This document shows, one piece after another, positions 32,245-32,715 of a stretch of DNA of 32,715 nt. Positions within the stretch are counted from its first letter, which is position 1. The number at the start of each line of letters is the position of its first letter. Below the pieces are notes generated by a model. It did no database searches and was not told where the DNA came from. It saw only the letters and a list, made by a program, of their open reading frames with translations. The position numbers were made by a program, and so were the translations under genes. Origin of the DNA: a virus; the IMG/VR virus record IMGVR_UViG_3300032516_000103, positions 1 to 32,715 of that record. One strand, given 5' to 3'.

Positions 32245-32252
32245 TATTTAGG
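32245..32252 (-). promoter_or_regulatory. Weak late-type octamer CCTAAATA
   Basis: CCTAAATA on the minus strand, about 25 bases before the ClpP-like start, with the right position relative to TGGAGG. It differs from TATAAATA at two bases, so it is only a candidate. Confidence 0.35.
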
Positions 32253-32260
32253 ACAACTAA

Positions 32261-32554
32261 TTACGTGGTCGTGCCAGACGTTGGGGTAACTGATTGAGAT
32301 TGTGCCGATTTGATACAAATCATGGATTGGTCATATTCGCCTAACACGCGAACAAATTCAGCTTTCTTGGTGAATGTGATGAGAACAAAACGAGGTCCAA
32401 TTCTATCGAATAACTCACGATGATCAACAACAGATTGGTTGAAAGTTTTCCCGGTGAGAGCGAGCACTTCAACCTTCATTTCTTTAAAAAGGTCACTAGC
32501 ACGACTACGCCAATACAGGGCACGTTTCTTATCTAATTCTAATACATTTTCCAT
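32261..32554 (-). CDS. Hypothetical protein
   Basis: 97 residues, MENVLELDKKRALYWRSR at the start, then helices and strands (GPRFVLITFTKKAEFVRV), ending in a Ser/Thr/Pro tail (SQSVTPTSGTTT). No family recognised. The start overlaps a short upstream gene by 26 bases, compatible with coupled translation. Confidence 0.6.
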   Translation of the reverse strand: MENVLELDKKRALYWRSRASDLFKEMKVEVLALTGKTFNQSVVDHRELFDRIGPRFVLITFTKKAEFVRVLGEYDQSMICIKSAQSQSVTPTSGTTT

Positions 32555-32654
32555 AATCTACCGCAAGTTGTCGACCATTGCTCATGACCGACATCTTACG
32601 CTCAATACAGGCTCGAATCAACTCTTCCTTTTTCCTCTTGATGGTGAATTTCAT
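32529..32654 (-). CDS. Small basic protein (41 residues)
   Basis: Frame starting MKFTIKRKKEELIRACIERK and ending CIRIR, very basic. Its ATG overlaps the stop of the partial gene at the right edge (ATGA junction) and its own end overlaps the next gene, a pattern used throughout this genome. The Shine-Dalgarno is weak. No function can be proposed. Confidence 0.42.
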   Translation of the reverse strand: MKFTIKRKKEELIRACIERKMSVMSNGRQLAVDYGKCIRIR

Positions 32655-32713
32655 AATCTAGCTTGTTCAACATAACCTGCATCCAACAATGCTTGTTGTC
32701 CCAAATACACATC
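32651..32713 (-). CDS. C-terminal fragment of a gene beyond the right edge
   Basis: The last 20 codons (DVYLGQQALLDAGYVEQARL, then stop) are open to the window end in one frame and joined to the next gene by an ATGA overlap. Too little is visible to identify it. Confidence 0.4.
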   Translation of the reverse strand, partial: DVYLGQQALLDAGYVEQARL

Positions 32714-32715
32714 AC

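Overview
The window looks like part of a lytic, tailed (myovirus-like) bacteriophage of the broad T4 superfamily. It carries a T4-type replication set: family B DNA polymerase, gp45-like sliding clamp, DnaB/gp41-type helicase, gp61/DnaG-type primase, both subunits of a T4-type topoisomerase II (gp39- and gp52-like) and a 5'-3' exonuclease. Virion genes, TATAAATA-type late promoters, tight start/stop overlaps and almost no non-coding DNA fit the same picture. Departures from T4 are an adenosylcobalamin-type (class II) ribonucleotide reductase, a ClpP-like protease and a penicillin-binding-protein-like D,D-peptidase. The host cannot be named from the sequence. No tRNA, rRNA, CRISPR array or integrase was seen, and no gene-free stretch exceeds about 200 bases.

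Layout. 1-7165 (minus): exonuclease (cut by the window edge), coiled-coil protein, clamp, DUF488 protein, D,D-peptidase and intein-containing DNA polymerase. 7284-8783 (plus): a tail-fibre-like gene ending at a bidirectional terminator. 8837-17450 (minus): a mosaic of late units (DsbA-like protein, lytic transglycosylase, 2OG oxygenase-like protein, retropepsin-like protease, nuclease, scaffold-like and internal-protein-like genes, virion proteins) interrupted by an early helicase unit. 17547-23831 (plus): a promoter with an overlapping palindrome, a broken deaminase gene, the class II reductase with two inteins, then a late promoter and three small genes (RMF-like, HAD phosphatase, 2H phosphoesterase). 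23828-32713 (minus): AAA+ ATPase, topoisomerase subunits, metallophosphoesterase, SprT-like protein, primase and ClpP-like protease, interrupted by a plus-strand GIY-YIG endonuclease gene.

Control. Well-spaced sigma70-type promoters (17-bp spacers) precede polymerase, helicase, reductase, metallophosphoesterase and primase. Octamers close to the T4 late promoter (mostly CATAAATA, once TATAAATA) precede virion-type genes, the three-gene accessory operon and the GIY-YIG gene.

Most interesting points. (i) Five proteins in late-type units begin with short leaders ending in [L/I]-x-E, like the leaders that target T4 internal proteins to the capsid. Three of them form one operon of an RMF-like ribosome factor, a HAD phosphatase and a two-HxT 2H phosphoesterase, which could be a packaged, injected toolkit. 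(ii) There are three inteins, all at catalytic or invariant motifs, with two endonuclease types. (iii) A hairpin overlaps a late promoter and hides a Shine-Dalgarno site, matching T4's scheme for blocking early translation. (iv) A truncated metallophosphoesterase copy lies beside the GIY-YIG gene.
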